Assembly (NCBI GenBank): GCA_032622095.1
Contig: CP136061.1
Location: 93,121,345 to 93,185,344, forward strand
Source: Siphonodentalium dalli
Taxonomy: Eukaryota; Mollusca; Scaphopoda; Gadilida; Siphonodentaliidae
DNA length: 64,000 bases
Direction: 5' to 3'
The translations under genes and the position numbers were made by a program. Shown piece by piece: positions 34,145 through 44,814 of the stretch. The stretch's first letter is position 1. Each line of letters opens with the position of its first letter. The notes beneath the pieces are model-generated. The model made no database searches and was not told the DNA's origin. It saw nothing but the letters and a program-made list of their open reading frames with translations.

Positions 34145-34970
34145 ATTCTAATGCTCTTCGAACTTAAAAATGTTATTTAGACAAACAACTGGCTCGTAAT
34201 TATCAACGAAATGTACGGCCATAGAAAACACTCAGCCAATTCACGACTCTTTATTTTAAATTTAATGCGCTAGATAAAATATAGTCCCCCAATTACCATC
34301 ACTCTTATCGTTAAAAATACTGATAAACATGAAAAATTGCCACCTCAAATAGAAATAAATATGCACAACAATTAGTTTATGCATGTACCTGATGTCTTTT
34401 TCAGATGTTTACCACTTAAAAATTGCGGTTTTGATTTTACCGCGATCTTGAAGTTGAATTGAAACAATGGGAAATTGTTTACTCAATGCGATGTATTTCA
34501 CGCCGTGTCTGTCACGGTTTCATGTCAAGAAATTTGGTCAAATGATATCGAGACACTGACATTGGTGGGGTATAACGTTGTGGTGTTTTGTATTTTCTGA
34601 AAGTACATGTATACAGGGCGAATGTACTGACTGTCAATTTTCGACAAAAGCCACATCGATGGTTTGTTTATATAGCAACGAGCTAGTAACGGACGTCAGT
34701 GCCAAGGGCGTCAACTTTATAATCTACCCCATAACGTCGCCGGCATGTACTGCGTAAGGGTGACGTCATGGAGTGAAATCGGTAGGGTGACACCAACGAA
34801 TCTGACTGATCGACATACTGGTTACAATACACCAAATGATTTACATGGGCCTCAGTGTTAACAAATCCCGCTGGCCTATATTCGCAGCAAAGCTTTGACC
34901 CTGCACGAGTATTTGAAATTAAAGAAGGTCCTTTTAGACACACAAAAATGTGCACAAAAGTACTTGTAAA
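34145..34970. other. no gene recognised
   Basis: Contains the degraded arm at 34576 and otherwise ordinary sequence. A 90-codon minus frame at 34683-34955 shows no family features. Confidence 0.4.
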
Positions 34971-34974
34971 CGAG

Positions 34975-35290
34975 GTGGATCACACTGCAGCTTGACAAAC
35001 GTCACACTACCCTTAAAATTGAGAAAAAAATGACATCGAAAAAAACACAAACACCGCCCATAAATTATTCGCCATTTGCACAGCCATAACCGTTTACCAT
35101 GTGGCTATATTTGATGTTTTTCGACGGGAAACACTTTTGTGCATTTTTTCGTGCACTTTTCATCCATGTATCATTGACCATTCACCTGTCAGAATTTTTG
35201 TTATGCTGATCCTAGCTTTGGGGGGTCCCAGGGGAAATCACTCTACTTATTTGTATTTGGTGTATTGTAACCTATAGTGATCACTGAAAG
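34975..35290 (+). repeat. dispersed repeat family Y, longest copy
   Basis: Includes the inverse of 3610-3800 and then 'gatcctagctttggggggtc', 'aggggaaatcactctactta' and 'ttggtgtattgtaacc', recurring at 35935-36065. Confidence 0.6.
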
Positions 35291-35294
35291 GTAA

Positions 35295-35930
35295 AGAAAG
35301 TCGCCCAAATGATTTTATATTGCGTCCATTTATATACCCACGTCAAAATAAATAAATTTATTTCGAAATATGTCTGTGTTCTTACTTTATTAACCCTTTT
35401 CTGTCACCACCCATAGCTGAATTTAAAAAAAAATTACTTTGACTTGAATGTCAATTTTTTTTTTTTTTAGCTGAATATTGGCAAAGTAAACAATGACGAT
35501 GTACATACAGGTTGTCGATCTGATAGCTTGTAGATGCCACTTCCAGAAAATATGCCATACGATTGGCTAGGCGAATTGGGCGCACTTAGGTTTCACATTG
35601 GGCGCACCTACACAATTTTCGAAAACAATCGACAGAAAATCAAAATTGTCCCGTCACAAGAATATATTTATTGGCCGAAATTTGTGCGCGTTGGATAGTC
35701 GAACCATTTCTGCAAACTTCCATGGTAGGCTTTTTTGTCAACCTGTCATCTAACAGGGGCAATTCAACTTAGTTTGACCCGAATCGGGTCCGATTTTGCA
35801 TCATATTTTAGGGTATGGTCCATCTGACGTCACGCTTTACTCTCATGTCTTGCCCAAACCCGGCAAATCTGCCTTGTCGTTCATCGAGGATGTCGGACGC
35901 CAACAAATATGGTCTCACATTCATTAAAGG
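35295..35930. other. no recognisable feature
   Basis: No gene recognised; poly-T run at 35455-35469. Confidence 0.4.
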
Positions 35931-35934
35931 GACA

Positions 35935-36070
35935 CCATTTTTCGTGCACTTTTCATCCATGTATCATTGACCATTCAGCTGCCATAATTTTTTTTATGCC
36001 GATCCTAGCTTGGGGGTCCCAGGGGAAATCACTCTACTTATTTTTATTTGGTGTATTGTAACCTTCTGTT
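35935..36070 (+). repeat. dispersed repeat family Y, partial copy
   Basis: 'tttcgtgcacttttcatcca' through 'ggtgtattgtaacct', about 90% like 35150-35275 by eye. It is followed directly by a MITE fragment. Confidence 0.6.
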
Positions 36071-36089
36071 GCGCGAGCACACGTAATAA

Positions 36090-36313
36090 TAATAACCACT
36101 TGATTTTAGAGTTATCCATCTTACATCCGCAATGTGTTTGTTTGAAACCTTGGTTCTGGTTCACATCTCTAAAAATTAATAAACTTCAAAAATCGATATC
36201 TGATCACTCTGAGCTTTGATGTGTGGATTCCTCGATTCGAATCAAATAGCTTTACACCCGAAGCCAAATAAATAGTAATTTAGGGGTGCTTGATATGATT
36301 GAGCACCTTTAAT
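36090..36313. mobile_element. MITE of the AAAGGTACTC family, right half
   Basis: 'ataaccacttgattttagag' through 'gattcctcgattcgaatca' to the terminus 'tgattgagcaccttta'. Left half missing. Confidence 0.68.
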
Positions 36314-36619
36314 GTAAAACAAAAAAAGATGTTTTCGTAGACTATGTCACTTGTTAAGAAGCTATAATAGGGGGCATTTGCGCCTTTCGAAACTGTCGAA
36401 CTATGATTGATACGCGCCTTGGTGTGTTATTTATTGTAGATACCCAAGCGGAGTATAACATATATACATGTATGTACAACATGCATATAACTGGACATAG
36501 TGATTACACGCAAACTTGAGAACTTAAGCTAGTGCTGGTGTCATCTCAAAGCCATTGCGAGGAATAAGTCTGCCCGGCAAATGGAACAAACAATGTATAG
36601 AAGATCTCTAATAAGTCGT

Positions 36620-36702
36620 AATTATATACGAAATTTATTAACCTTAGGTAGGCTCGAATCGAATTTAGTGGACGAGGTTAATAAATTTCGTATAGAATTG
36701 CG
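36620..36702. mobile_element. hairpin MITE, copy 2 of the 28.8 kb family
   Basis: Arms 'atatacgaaatttattaacc' and 'ggttaataaatttcgtatag', with 'gaatttagtggacgagg' inside. A shorter loop than at 28.8 kb. Confidence 0.7.
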
Positions 36703-36709
36703 ATGAATT

Positions 36710-37850
36710 TGAGATTCATTGTATCACATAATCACATTTTAGCAAGGAAAAACGATCTCTAAACGGCTGGGGTTTAAACAAATTAATATTATTTCCTTAT
36801 CGCAACCAAAGTGGAAGTAAAGACACCTTCAAGAAAATATATAGTTCCGTTGTAAATGTTTCTTTTCCTGTTAACAACATTGTTCAACCACCATTATCAC
36901 CCATGTTTATCTCACAGTCAACACTAAATAACCCGACACAAATCTAATATCATAATAATAATGTTCCGGCATTGGCATCGACATCATTGCGCTAAGCTCT
37001 TGCGTCACTGCGCGTGACGATAATACACATGTGTCTTACTGAAAACTATGAGGCCGCGTTAGGGGTTAATTATGTGATAAATTATACTAGGGGATCACGC
37101 ATCAAAAATGGAAAATTAGGATAAATAATTAAAATTTTCAGAATTTTCTCTGCCCCTCGCAGTATGTATTGGATACTAGCGCCGATAGCGATGTAACTGT
37201 GTACAGAAACCAGCAAAAATGCTGCTGTGTTTATGGGATATCCCAAGAGACAAATACGCGTTGTGAACATTACATATTATATTTCATTACAAGGTACAGA
37301 CATGTGAGATCAGCTTGACCGTGATATATAAAATAATGGGTCTGATGTCCTTTCGTAGAGTTTTTATTTCCATATCCCGGGATTCCACAGCCGTAGCGCC
37401 AAACAGAACTCACTATATGTAGCACCAAGATAACGGAGTCCATTAGAAACTATTAAGATAACGTAATTCGGGGGAATACCGCAAGCCTTCACAGAAATGA
37501 AAAATTGGCGGGAATACGATAAACTCAGTATCCGTATGCATCTGAGTGTATGTTTACAAAGACTGATTGAGCATCTGTTCACTCTGGATTGTCCAGATAA
37601 TCCCAATACCGTCTGATGCATGCACTAAAGATGTATTCATAGTTCCATTTAAGACATCCAGTTACACATACAACAGTCATTAACATTTAATAGCACTTTT
37701 GTTTCTGCTTTGTTCTGTTAAAAAAAATATGAGATAACTCGACCTAAAAATTCTAACGAATATAATTTTGTTATTTCAAAATTAACAATTAGGTTGGTGT
37801 ACCATGAGAACAGAAAGACGATTTGAATATGAAATCAATTCATACAAAAT
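36710..37850. other. no recognisable feature
   Basis: AT-rich; short frames only. Confidence 0.4.
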
Positions 37851-38757
37851 TATCGCGGCGAAGCAAGCGAAATAATCTCTATTATTTCGGTTCATAAAGG
37901 ACCGATGAAAGCGAAAAAATCAAACGAAGCAAGCGAAAAAACATCATTGTTATTTCGCTTGCTTCGTTCGATTTTTTTGTTTTCGCTTCCTACTTCGTGA
38001 GACAGTCTGTTGTTTTTTCGCTCTCGGTGGTCCCTTCGCTTGCGTCGCGAAGTATCCACAACAAGCGAGGGAACCGCCAGTAGTATATATCAAGCTGTCT
38101 CACCCCGAAGCGAGGTTCAACCGTTCAACCAATGTTTACATAACACGTTGCTATGTTGTGTTATTAAGGGGGTATTTAAATTTAAAGGTAGACAATGGTT
38201 TGAAAGGGACAACAATTGAATTTAAATGGATGATATTGAAATGGATTTAAAGGGAAAGATAGAAGAATGAATCGGATCATTGAATTTAATGACTGTGATG
38301 AATGGGTCAGTGTATAATGTAGCGGGAGGAACAGTAGGATGTAATTGATAGAGTATACAAAAAATGAATCGGGTCATTGAAACTGTTTCGAACGAGATCG
38401 GGTCAGTGATTTATCTAGCGGGCGGTATGACAGATATATAAGAATTTGCTTTATGCGAACGCAATGGTGAATTAGATAGGATCTTGCATGGGATAACAAA
38501 TGGATGTAATTGATAGAGTATACAATACGGGCATAATTGGAATGATACGTGGAAGCAACCGATCCGTAATTATTAGTCAAATGAACGAGTTTTATATATG
38601 TCACTATTTGGCAAGATCAGTCTTCACAGAAGCGGACGATGACGAATGAATACAGCGAAAAAGAAAAAACTCGGGATTCTTTTGAACCCCCAACTATCAA
38701 TTAATATTAGTTATATTCCATAATCCCTCAGTTGATTCAGTTGGTTAGGACTTCAAG

Positions 38758-40447
38758 CAGGGGGGGGGGGGTCGGAAAACATTTCCAGGCACCTACGATG
38801 GGGTGGGTGTCTCTCGGGTCCGAAAAGCAGTTTTTTCCATGTGCCAAATTTTTTCTCTCCAATTCTGCTATTGAGTCTTATTTTGATGTGTTTTGAACAG
38901 AAACAGGTCATATATAGTTAATAGCAATGCTATACTATATATAGAGGTTATCAGAAGTTGGATCAGTTGCACAATGGCCAACAATAACCCAAATTCAACT
39001 TGATAGAACAACAAACTGCGCTATTGGAAAGATAAAATTTAATCAGGATTCCATCTACAGATACAAAAAAATAAGAATAACTATGCATAACTCAGCTGAA
39101 CATAAGCAATAAAATGAAAGCACACTTGACTATATGTGACATGGAAATAAAGATATAATAAATAATGGAATAAAATAGACTTTTGACAACGTAAAACATA
39201 AAATCTTAACATATAAATTGAAGGCCAGCCGGGCCAGCTTGAACAATTTCAAATTGTTTTCCAAGTTAATGTGGATCAGCTTGTAATGTTAATCACAGTA
39301 ACAAAGATTTTATCGTCACTGATATCGTGAGCAAAAAAGAAGTGAGATTGGGCTATCCATCCATGTGTTATTCCCAATTATTACGAAGCCTATTACTTCA
39401 GACAGTGGCTACCAGCCTGCCATTACACCATATAACATGTTTCCTCAGTTCTGTTTTCTGAGATGCCCCAAGAAGAGTCATGCGGGTATATCATGGTTAT
39501 GTTTGGTATTAGCATTATTCTTCAACCTGGGATGAACTGGGATGAACAGTTGTATTTCCACATGTTTTGATAAACAATTTGGTTCAAGCAATATATCACA
39601 TAGCAAATATCAAAATATCAATTAATCTGAAATGTGTTGTAACATGTAGTCTGTAGAATACTCAAATGTGATTATGTGACTAGATCATGTGACTATATAT
39701 TATGAAAATGAATGTTAATAAAAACTTTGGCCCTCTGCCTATCCCTAGAAATGTGATTATGTTGACACATTTCTTGATTAACCCTTTACCCAACAAACCG
39801 GCCAAAAACGGCCAAATAAAGCTTCAACAGCCTAAAATATCTTCGGTCTGTCTCAATAGAACCATACAAATATGGATATCATTGGAACCGGCTCCTTGAC
39901 CACATTGTGATGGTTACTGTTATGCCCTGTGCCAATGCATTCTCTTATATATGCGAGTCGACCATAGGTCGCCTCGCATATATAAGAGAATGCATTGGCC
40001 TAAAGAAAATCTTTTTTTAACACTTTTTACCATTTTTTCTTACATTCTTTAACAATTTTATAATTTTTAATGTGTTAAGCCAATGCATTCTCTTATATAT
40101 GCGAGGCGACCTATGGTCGACTCGCATATATAAGAGAATGCATTGGCACAGGGCCGTTCTGTTGGGTAAAGGGTTAATAACAATTATATGATAAATTCAA
40201 ATAGGATCGTTATCTTCATTGTGCACTGTTCTATTAAAATCTCGCGCAATAAACTATTTAGGGGGTGGGTGTCCAAAACTGACCGGAAAAAAATTCCTGA
40301 AACGGAAAAAAAAGGGTGGGTGTCCAAAATTGCCTGGAAAAAAAGGCCGGAAAATGGAAAAAATTGGGTGGGTGGGTGGTCCGAGGCCGGAAAAAATTTA
40401 AATGATCATACGTGCCTGGAAATGTTTTCCGACACCCCCCCCCCCTG
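38758..40447. mobile_element. hAT-like non-autonomous insertion, 1690 bp
   Basis: Starts CAGGGGGGGG and ends CCCCCCTG. Inverted ends include 'tcggaaaacatttccaggca' and its inverse 'tgcctggaaatgttttccga'. The flanks cttcaag / ctccaag look like a target duplication of 7-8 bp with mismatch, and the uninterrupted sequence is seen in the right arm near 42800. Near the right end, 'gggtgggtgtccaaaa' phrases are repeated. No transposase is readable. Confidence 0.75.
39778..40177 (+). mobile_element. piggyBac-like MITE, 400 bp, copy 1
   Basis: Bounded by TTAA on both sides, with inverted ends CCCTTTACCCAACA...TGTTGGGTAAAGGG. TTAA targets and CCC-starting ends are typical of piggyBac. Contains two inverted hairpins (about 67 bp each) with 'ccaatgcattctcttatata' arms. 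Nested in the hAT-like insertion. Confidence 0.82.
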
Positions 40448-41015
40448 CTCCAAGCAGATATTTCGTCCCAGATCGAGCAAGTCGTGGGTTCAAACAGAGT
40501 GATAGTAGTCGACAAGTTTGAACATAACCTCTGGGCGCCGCTGGTTTACATATATAACGTGGTTCCCGCCACCAAGGTAGAGTTTATCCCTGTAGCAGAA
40601 GATGACCGTATATGATCGAAAACGGGTATATATTATATAGTATAGGTTACGTATTCGGGTAGATGGTTTGACTGCCGAAGCCCTAAGCTCCTCAGCCTCA
40701 GTCATCAGGGGTGAGAGGTCACGCCGCGGTGTGTTATCACTAATGGAATAGGATGTCGGGTGATAAACGATCGCGTTAACCCTATTGCGTATCGCCTATA
40801 CATGTAATATGAAAGAAAATAGGGGGTGTGTACTTGGGTGGAGGTAATGCAGATCAGAAGACACCGTTGATATATAGTGGTACTATAAAAGGAATATATA
40901 ACGCTGTCATATTACGAACACCAATATTAGATGGAAGAATAAAGACAAATAAACAGTATGGTGTATCATAATTTGCTTTATTCGAAACCAAGAATAAGAG
41001 GTTTATTGCAGTTAA

Positions 41016-41516
41016 TCATCGATTGTCATCGTCGTCATCTTGCTCAGAGTCTTGAGAGGAGTCCATCTGTTTATCGTTTTTGTCCTCACTTTTATTTTTC
41101 ATGTACTCCATCAGGAGGGGTTTATATGTCCTCAAAGAAATCCGAACGGCAGGGGGTATATCATAGCTATCATCTAGCATCTTATACACACGATCCATGA
41201 TCTTGATATGAGTTTTCCCACCACTAACTTCAAGTAAATTTTGTATAAATGCAGCGTATATATTTAAGAAACGCCTCTCATACTCGGGACGTATCTTCAC
41301 TTTCGATTTTTCTTCAGCCTCGTCTTCCGTCAATCCTTTCTTCATATAACGTTCAACTAATTCATCTAATTCTGCTTTATTGTCATCTTGGGCCTGTAAC
41401 CACACCTCTTCGAAATAATCGTTTTCTTTTTCAGTCGGAAGTTTTAATATTTGTCTGTCCTGGTCCGGAATTGATTCTATTTTATTTGTGTCAGTTTTCT
41501 GTTTTTTATTATTCAC
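41016..41516 (-). CDS. C-terminal acidic/helical region of the ATPase ORF
   Basis: 166 codons, in the same frame as 41517-42170 and separated from it by a single TAG; the first codon is GTG directly after that stop, so this is more likely the tail of one protein than an independent gene. Sequence: a charged linker, then a helical segment (VWLQAQDDN, VERYMKKGLTEDEAEE), a second helical part (RRFLNIYAAFIQNLLEVSGG, ISLRTYKPLLMEYM) and an Asp/Glu-rich end (QDSEQDDDDD). Similar acidic helical tails follow the finger in Polinton-type ATPase ORFs of marine invertebrates, by my recollection of the family. Two AATAAA signals lie at 41002-41007 and 40977-40982 (minus sense), within 40 nt after the stop. 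Confidence 0.6.
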   Translation of the reverse strand: MNNKKQKTDTNKIESIPDQDRQILKLPTEKENDYFEEVWLQAQDDNKAELDELVERYMKKGLTEDEAEEKSKVKIRPEYERRFLNIYAAFIQNLLEVSGGKTHIKIMDRVYKMLDDSYDIPPAVRISLRTYKPLLMEYMKNKSEDKNDKQMDSSQDSEQDDDDDNR

Positions 41517-42170
41517 CTATGCATTTTCAATTGATTCGCTTTTCTTCCTATCAGAACACCAATTTTTAATGTGCCTTTGTACATCATGCTGGGTCTCAAA
41601 CACGACACTACACTCGTCACAGCTTGGCATGATGTTGTCTTCGGTTTCAGAGTCGTATTCCTGCTGTGACAATAGCCCAGGGTATGTAGTTTCACTGATG
41701 TTATCTTTCTTTTGATGCGTTTTCACCTCGACGGGCTCATCAACACAACTGTTATTTGGCAATATGCTTTCTTGTTTTATACTCTTCTTTGTCAACACAT
41801 TACTACGCAGTCGCAAATTTTCTGGAGTATTCGTTTTTAAGTCAACTACGAGATAACCAAATGGTTGATTGGTAGCTTCATTGACATGGGACATAAAGTG
41901 TTGTGTTTTCTCTGGATACATTTGACGAGCTAGAGTCATTACCTGCATTTTATCTATAGGGTTGTTGAATAGAATCAAGTAGTGGCAATTTCTCCGTTGG
42001 GTAGGGTTCTTGTTATAGTACAGAGATTGATTAATCGCAACCACTGATATACCCAAATGGTGACTGCCTTCCGTAAATAATTCTGTAACCCGCGAATCCT
42101 TGGATGCCGTAGACATAAGGTCATCAAGTACAATCAGACATTTTTTTCCAGAATGAATGAGGGTGTCCAA
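41517..42170 (-). CDS. A32-like packaging ATPase, C-terminal half, with Cys/His finger
   Basis: 217 codons. Walker B-type strand CLIVLDDLM (Asp16-Asp17 in this frame), then TELFTEGSHH, a sensor-like strand SVVAINQSLYYN, YLILFNNP and ARQMYP: the order seen in A32/FtsK-HerA genome-packaging ATPases of Polintons and adintoviruses (family knowledge). Residues 184-205 form C-x2-C-x12-H-x4-C, a finger. The start is artificial: upstream coding continues in another frame (42134-42412), so the initial Met is only the first in frame. Ends in TAG, then reads on in frame to 41016. When intact it would have used ATP to move DNA into capsids. Here it lacks the nucleotide-binding Walker A and is almost certainly inactive. 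Confidence 0.75.
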   Translation of the reverse strand: MDTLIHSGKKCLIVLDDLMSTASKDSRVTELFTEGSHHLGISVVAINQSLYYNKNPTQRRNCHYLILFNNPIDKMQVMTLARQMYPEKTQHFMSHVNEATNQPFGYLVVDLKTNTPENLRLRSNVLTKKSIKQESILPNNSCVDEPVEVKTHQKKDNISETTYPGLLSQQEYDSETEDNIMPSCDECSVVFETQHDVQRHIKNWCSDRKKSESIENA

Positions 42171-42412
42171 GTTAGTCGGAAGACCTTGTGTAAACTGGAC
42201 TTGATTTCATCGTATAATGGCTGCCAGTACTTATAGAACCAAATTATTTTCTCGGGTGAAGGCTGTATAGTCGCTGAACAATTTGTCTTTATTCTTCCAT
42301 CTAATATTGGTGTTCGTAATATAACAGCGTTATATATTCCTTTTATAGTACCAATATATATCAATGGTATCTTCTTATATGCGATATCTGCATTATCTCC
42401 ACCCAAGTACAC
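42134..42412 (-). CDS. upstream part of the ATPase ORF, frameshifted
   Basis: 92 codons. The first about 40 residues come from the right terminal repeat (MYLGGDNADIAYKKIPLIY...), and the rest has the ATPase feature PSPEKIIWFYKYWQPLYDE. A one-base indel near 42195-42200 moves the true reading into the frame of 41517-42170; the last 15 or so residues of this frame are shifted. The Walker A segment expected shortly before PSPEKIIW is absent: the terminal-repeat sequence joins directly at 42281. Confidence 0.6.
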   Translation of the reverse strand: MYLGGDNADIAYKKIPLIYIGTIKGIYNAVILRTPILDGRIKTNCSATIQPSPEKIIWFYKYWQPLYDEIKSSLHKVFRLTWTPSFILEKNV

Positions 42413-43830
42413 ACCCCCTATTTTCTTTCATATTACATGTATAGGCGATACGCAATAGGGTTAACGCGATCGTTTGTCACCCCGATATCCTATTCCATTA
42501 GCGATAACACACCGCGGCGTGACCTCTCACCCCTGATTGCTGAGGTTGAGGAGCTTAGGGCTTAGGCAGTCAAACCATCTACCCGAATACGTAACCTATA
42601 ATATATAATATTTATACCCGTTTTCGATCGTATACGGTCACCTTCTGCTACAGGGATAAACTCTACCTTGGTGGCGGGAACCACGCGATATATGTAAACC
42701 AGCGGCGCCCAGATGTTATGTTCAAACTATAGCTAGTCGACTACTATTGATCACTCTGTTTGAACCCACGACTTGCTCGATCTGGGACGAAATATCTGCT
42801 TGGAGTCCTAACCAACTGAATCAACAGAGGGATTATGGAATATAACTAATATTAATTGATAGTTGGGGGTTCAAAAGAATCCCGAGTTTTTCTTTTTCGC
42901 TGTATTCATTCGTCATCGTCCGCTTCGTATCCACTGTCATCTATCTGATGAAGACTGATCTTGCCAAATAGTCACATATATAAAACTCGTTCATTTGACT
43001 AATACTTACTGATCGGTTGCTTACACATATCATTCCAATTATGCCCGTATTGTATACTCTATCAATTACATCCATTTGTTATCCCATGTAAGATCCTATC
43101 TAATTCACCATTGCGTTCGCACAAAGCAAATTCTTATATATCTGTCATACCGCCCGCTAGATAAATCACTGACCCGATCTCGTTCGAAACAGTTTCAATG
43201 ACCCGATTCATTTTTTGTATACTCTATCAATTACATCCTACTGTTCCTCCCGCTACATTGTACACCGACCCATTCATCACAGTCATTAAATTCAATGACC
43301 CGATTCATTCTTTTATCTTTCCCTTTAAATCCATTTCAATAACATCCATTTAAATTCAATTGTTGTCCCTTTAAACCCTTTGTCTACCTTTAAATTTAAA
43401 TACCCCCTTAACAACACAACATAGCAACGTGTTATGTAAACATTGGTTGAACGGTTAAACCTCGCTTCGGGGTGAGACAGCTTGATATATACTACCGCCG
43501 AAACCCAACAACAGCAACCAAGATAAAAGTTCCTGGACACCTGTTACCACAAGTAATATATTTTCTTGGTTGTTGTTGTTGCTGCTGGGTTTTAGTGGTT
43601 CCTTCACTTGCTTCGGATTCTTTGGGAAGCAAGCAAAGGATGTGCCGTAAGCAAAAAAATCAAACGAAACATGCAAAATACTTCACTTGCTTCGTTTGTT
43701 TTTTTTTCGTTGTCTTTTTTTTTCGCTTGCTTAGTTTATTTTTCGCTTGCTTCGGTTCTTTCGCGAAGAAACCAAACGAAGAGAGCGAAAACCCCAAAAC
43801 GAAGGAACCGAAAAAACTAAATGGCGGAAA
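42281..43830 (-). repeat. right terminal inverted repeat
   Basis: Inverse of the left repeat. It retains a few bases lost on the left (e.g. 'atatcgcatataag' near 42375), and the left has other small differences, so the arms have diverged by perhaps several percent since formation. The outer part after 43595 is diverged and consists mostly of cttgcttcg-type motifs; open frames there are low-complexity. Confidence 0.75.
43500..43593. mobile_element. small fold-back insertion in the right repeat
   Basis: Arms 'aaacccaacaacagcaacca' and 'ttgttgttgctgctgggttt'. Absent from the corresponding place near 38066 in the left repeat, where the flanks are contiguous. Confidence 0.65.
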
Positions 43831-43834
43831 CAGT

Positions 43835-44245
43835 ATACCATAGGGAAGACATTCACCACCTTTAACATGACATATGTTGCGTGTAAGCGGATTGGAATGT
43901 TTGTATGACGGACGTTTAATTAACTGGTTTCCCAAGAGAAATAATTAGTCGGCTCAACATAAGACAGGTGCGTGTGAAAAGGGACAATAGTTTGGTTGTA
44001 TACGCCAATTCATACTGATTGCACATAAACGAGACGTCATCTTACGAAAAGATGTTTTATTTTCGATAGCGTTTCGATGGGACAGTTTGTGAAGTGACTG
44101 ACAGAACGCCGTGTGAAAATGTCGTATCGAACATATATGTCGATATTACATTCAATACAATTAAATAAAGCCGCTTTTCAGAACGACATTGTGACATGAA
44201 TGTCTTGTCTATAAATGAGAGGCTGAGATAGGTAAAGAGCATGAT
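43835..44245. other. no recognisable feature
   Basis: Ordinary AT-rich sequence between two mobile elements. Confidence 0.4.
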
Positions 44246-44249
44246 CGGA

Positions 44250-44611
44250 TTAACCCTTTACCCAACAGAACGGCATAGGTCGCCTCGCATATATAAGAGA
44301 ATGCATTGGCCTAACACATTAAACATTATAAAATTGTTAAAGAATGTAAGAAAAAATGGTAAAAAGTGTTAAAAAAAAGAATTTTTTAGGCCAATGCATT
44401 CTCTTATATATGCGAGGCGACCTATGGTCGACTCGCATATATAAGAGAATGCATTGGCACAGGGAATAACTGTAACTATCACAATGTGGTCAAGGAGCCG
44501 GTTCCAATGATATCCATATTTGTATGGTTCTATTGAGACAGACCGAAGATATTTTAGGCTGTTGAAGCTTTATTTGGCCGGTTTTGGCCGGTTTGTTGGG
44601 TAAAGGATTAA
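44250..44611 (-). mobile_element. piggyBac-like MITE, copy 2, with internal deletion
   Basis: TTAA at 44250-44253 and 44608-44611, ends CCCTTTACCCAACA and 'tgttgggtaaagg'. Opposite orientation to the 39.8 and 53.1 kb copies. One arm of the first hairpin is lost ('cagaacgg' joins 'cataggtcgcctcgc'). Confidence 0.8.
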
Positions 44612-44814
44612 GTTATACTAGTGGGCATATATGCAAATCACTCGCAGTCGCATGAACCGGAAGCGATGTGAGCGAATAGCTCGTTAAGTTCAGTGCTGAT
44701 ATACATGTATACATATGTAACATAAAGCATGCATAAAGGGAAGTTAATCTGACTGGACGTTTGTTAGGCACACACAATTCACACACGTGGCTATTCGTCC
44801 ACGATTGGCCTTAA

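Larger units (their letters stand above)
37853..40950 (+). repeat. left terminal inverted repeat
   Basis: Pairs with 42281-43830. Clear landmarks are 'tagtatatatcaagctgtct' (38070), 'acataacacgttgctatgt' (38140), 'tagcgggcggtatgacagat' (38416), 'ttaatattagttatattcca' (38701), 'tctgggcgccgctggtt' (40530) and 'atattagatggaagaataaa' (40925). Similarity outside 38065 is weaker. Interrupted at 38758-40447. Confidence 0.78.
37853..43830 (-). mobile_element. Polinton/adintovirus-like element, internally deleted
   Basis: Two terminal inverted repeats of about 1.4 kb (left 37853-40950 including a 1.69 kb insertion; right 42281-43830 including a fold-back of about 95 bp) surround 1330 bp of unique DNA. 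The unique part carries a packaging-ATPase remnant on the minus strand. The outermost 150-200 bp on both sides are rich in 'ttcgcttgcttcg' and its inverse. Polintons and adintoviruses are normally about 13-20 kb and also carry a protein-primed DNA polymerase, an integrase and capsid genes (family knowledge); none is present here. The exact outer ends and the target duplication could not be fixed because the terminal motif arrays are diverged. Confidence 0.7.

Noticed and set aside
43472-43935. Overlapping frames of 123, 91 and 73 codons rich in Lys/Phe
   Set aside because: Low-complexity product of the ttcgcttgcttcg motif array at the end of the Polinton-like element.
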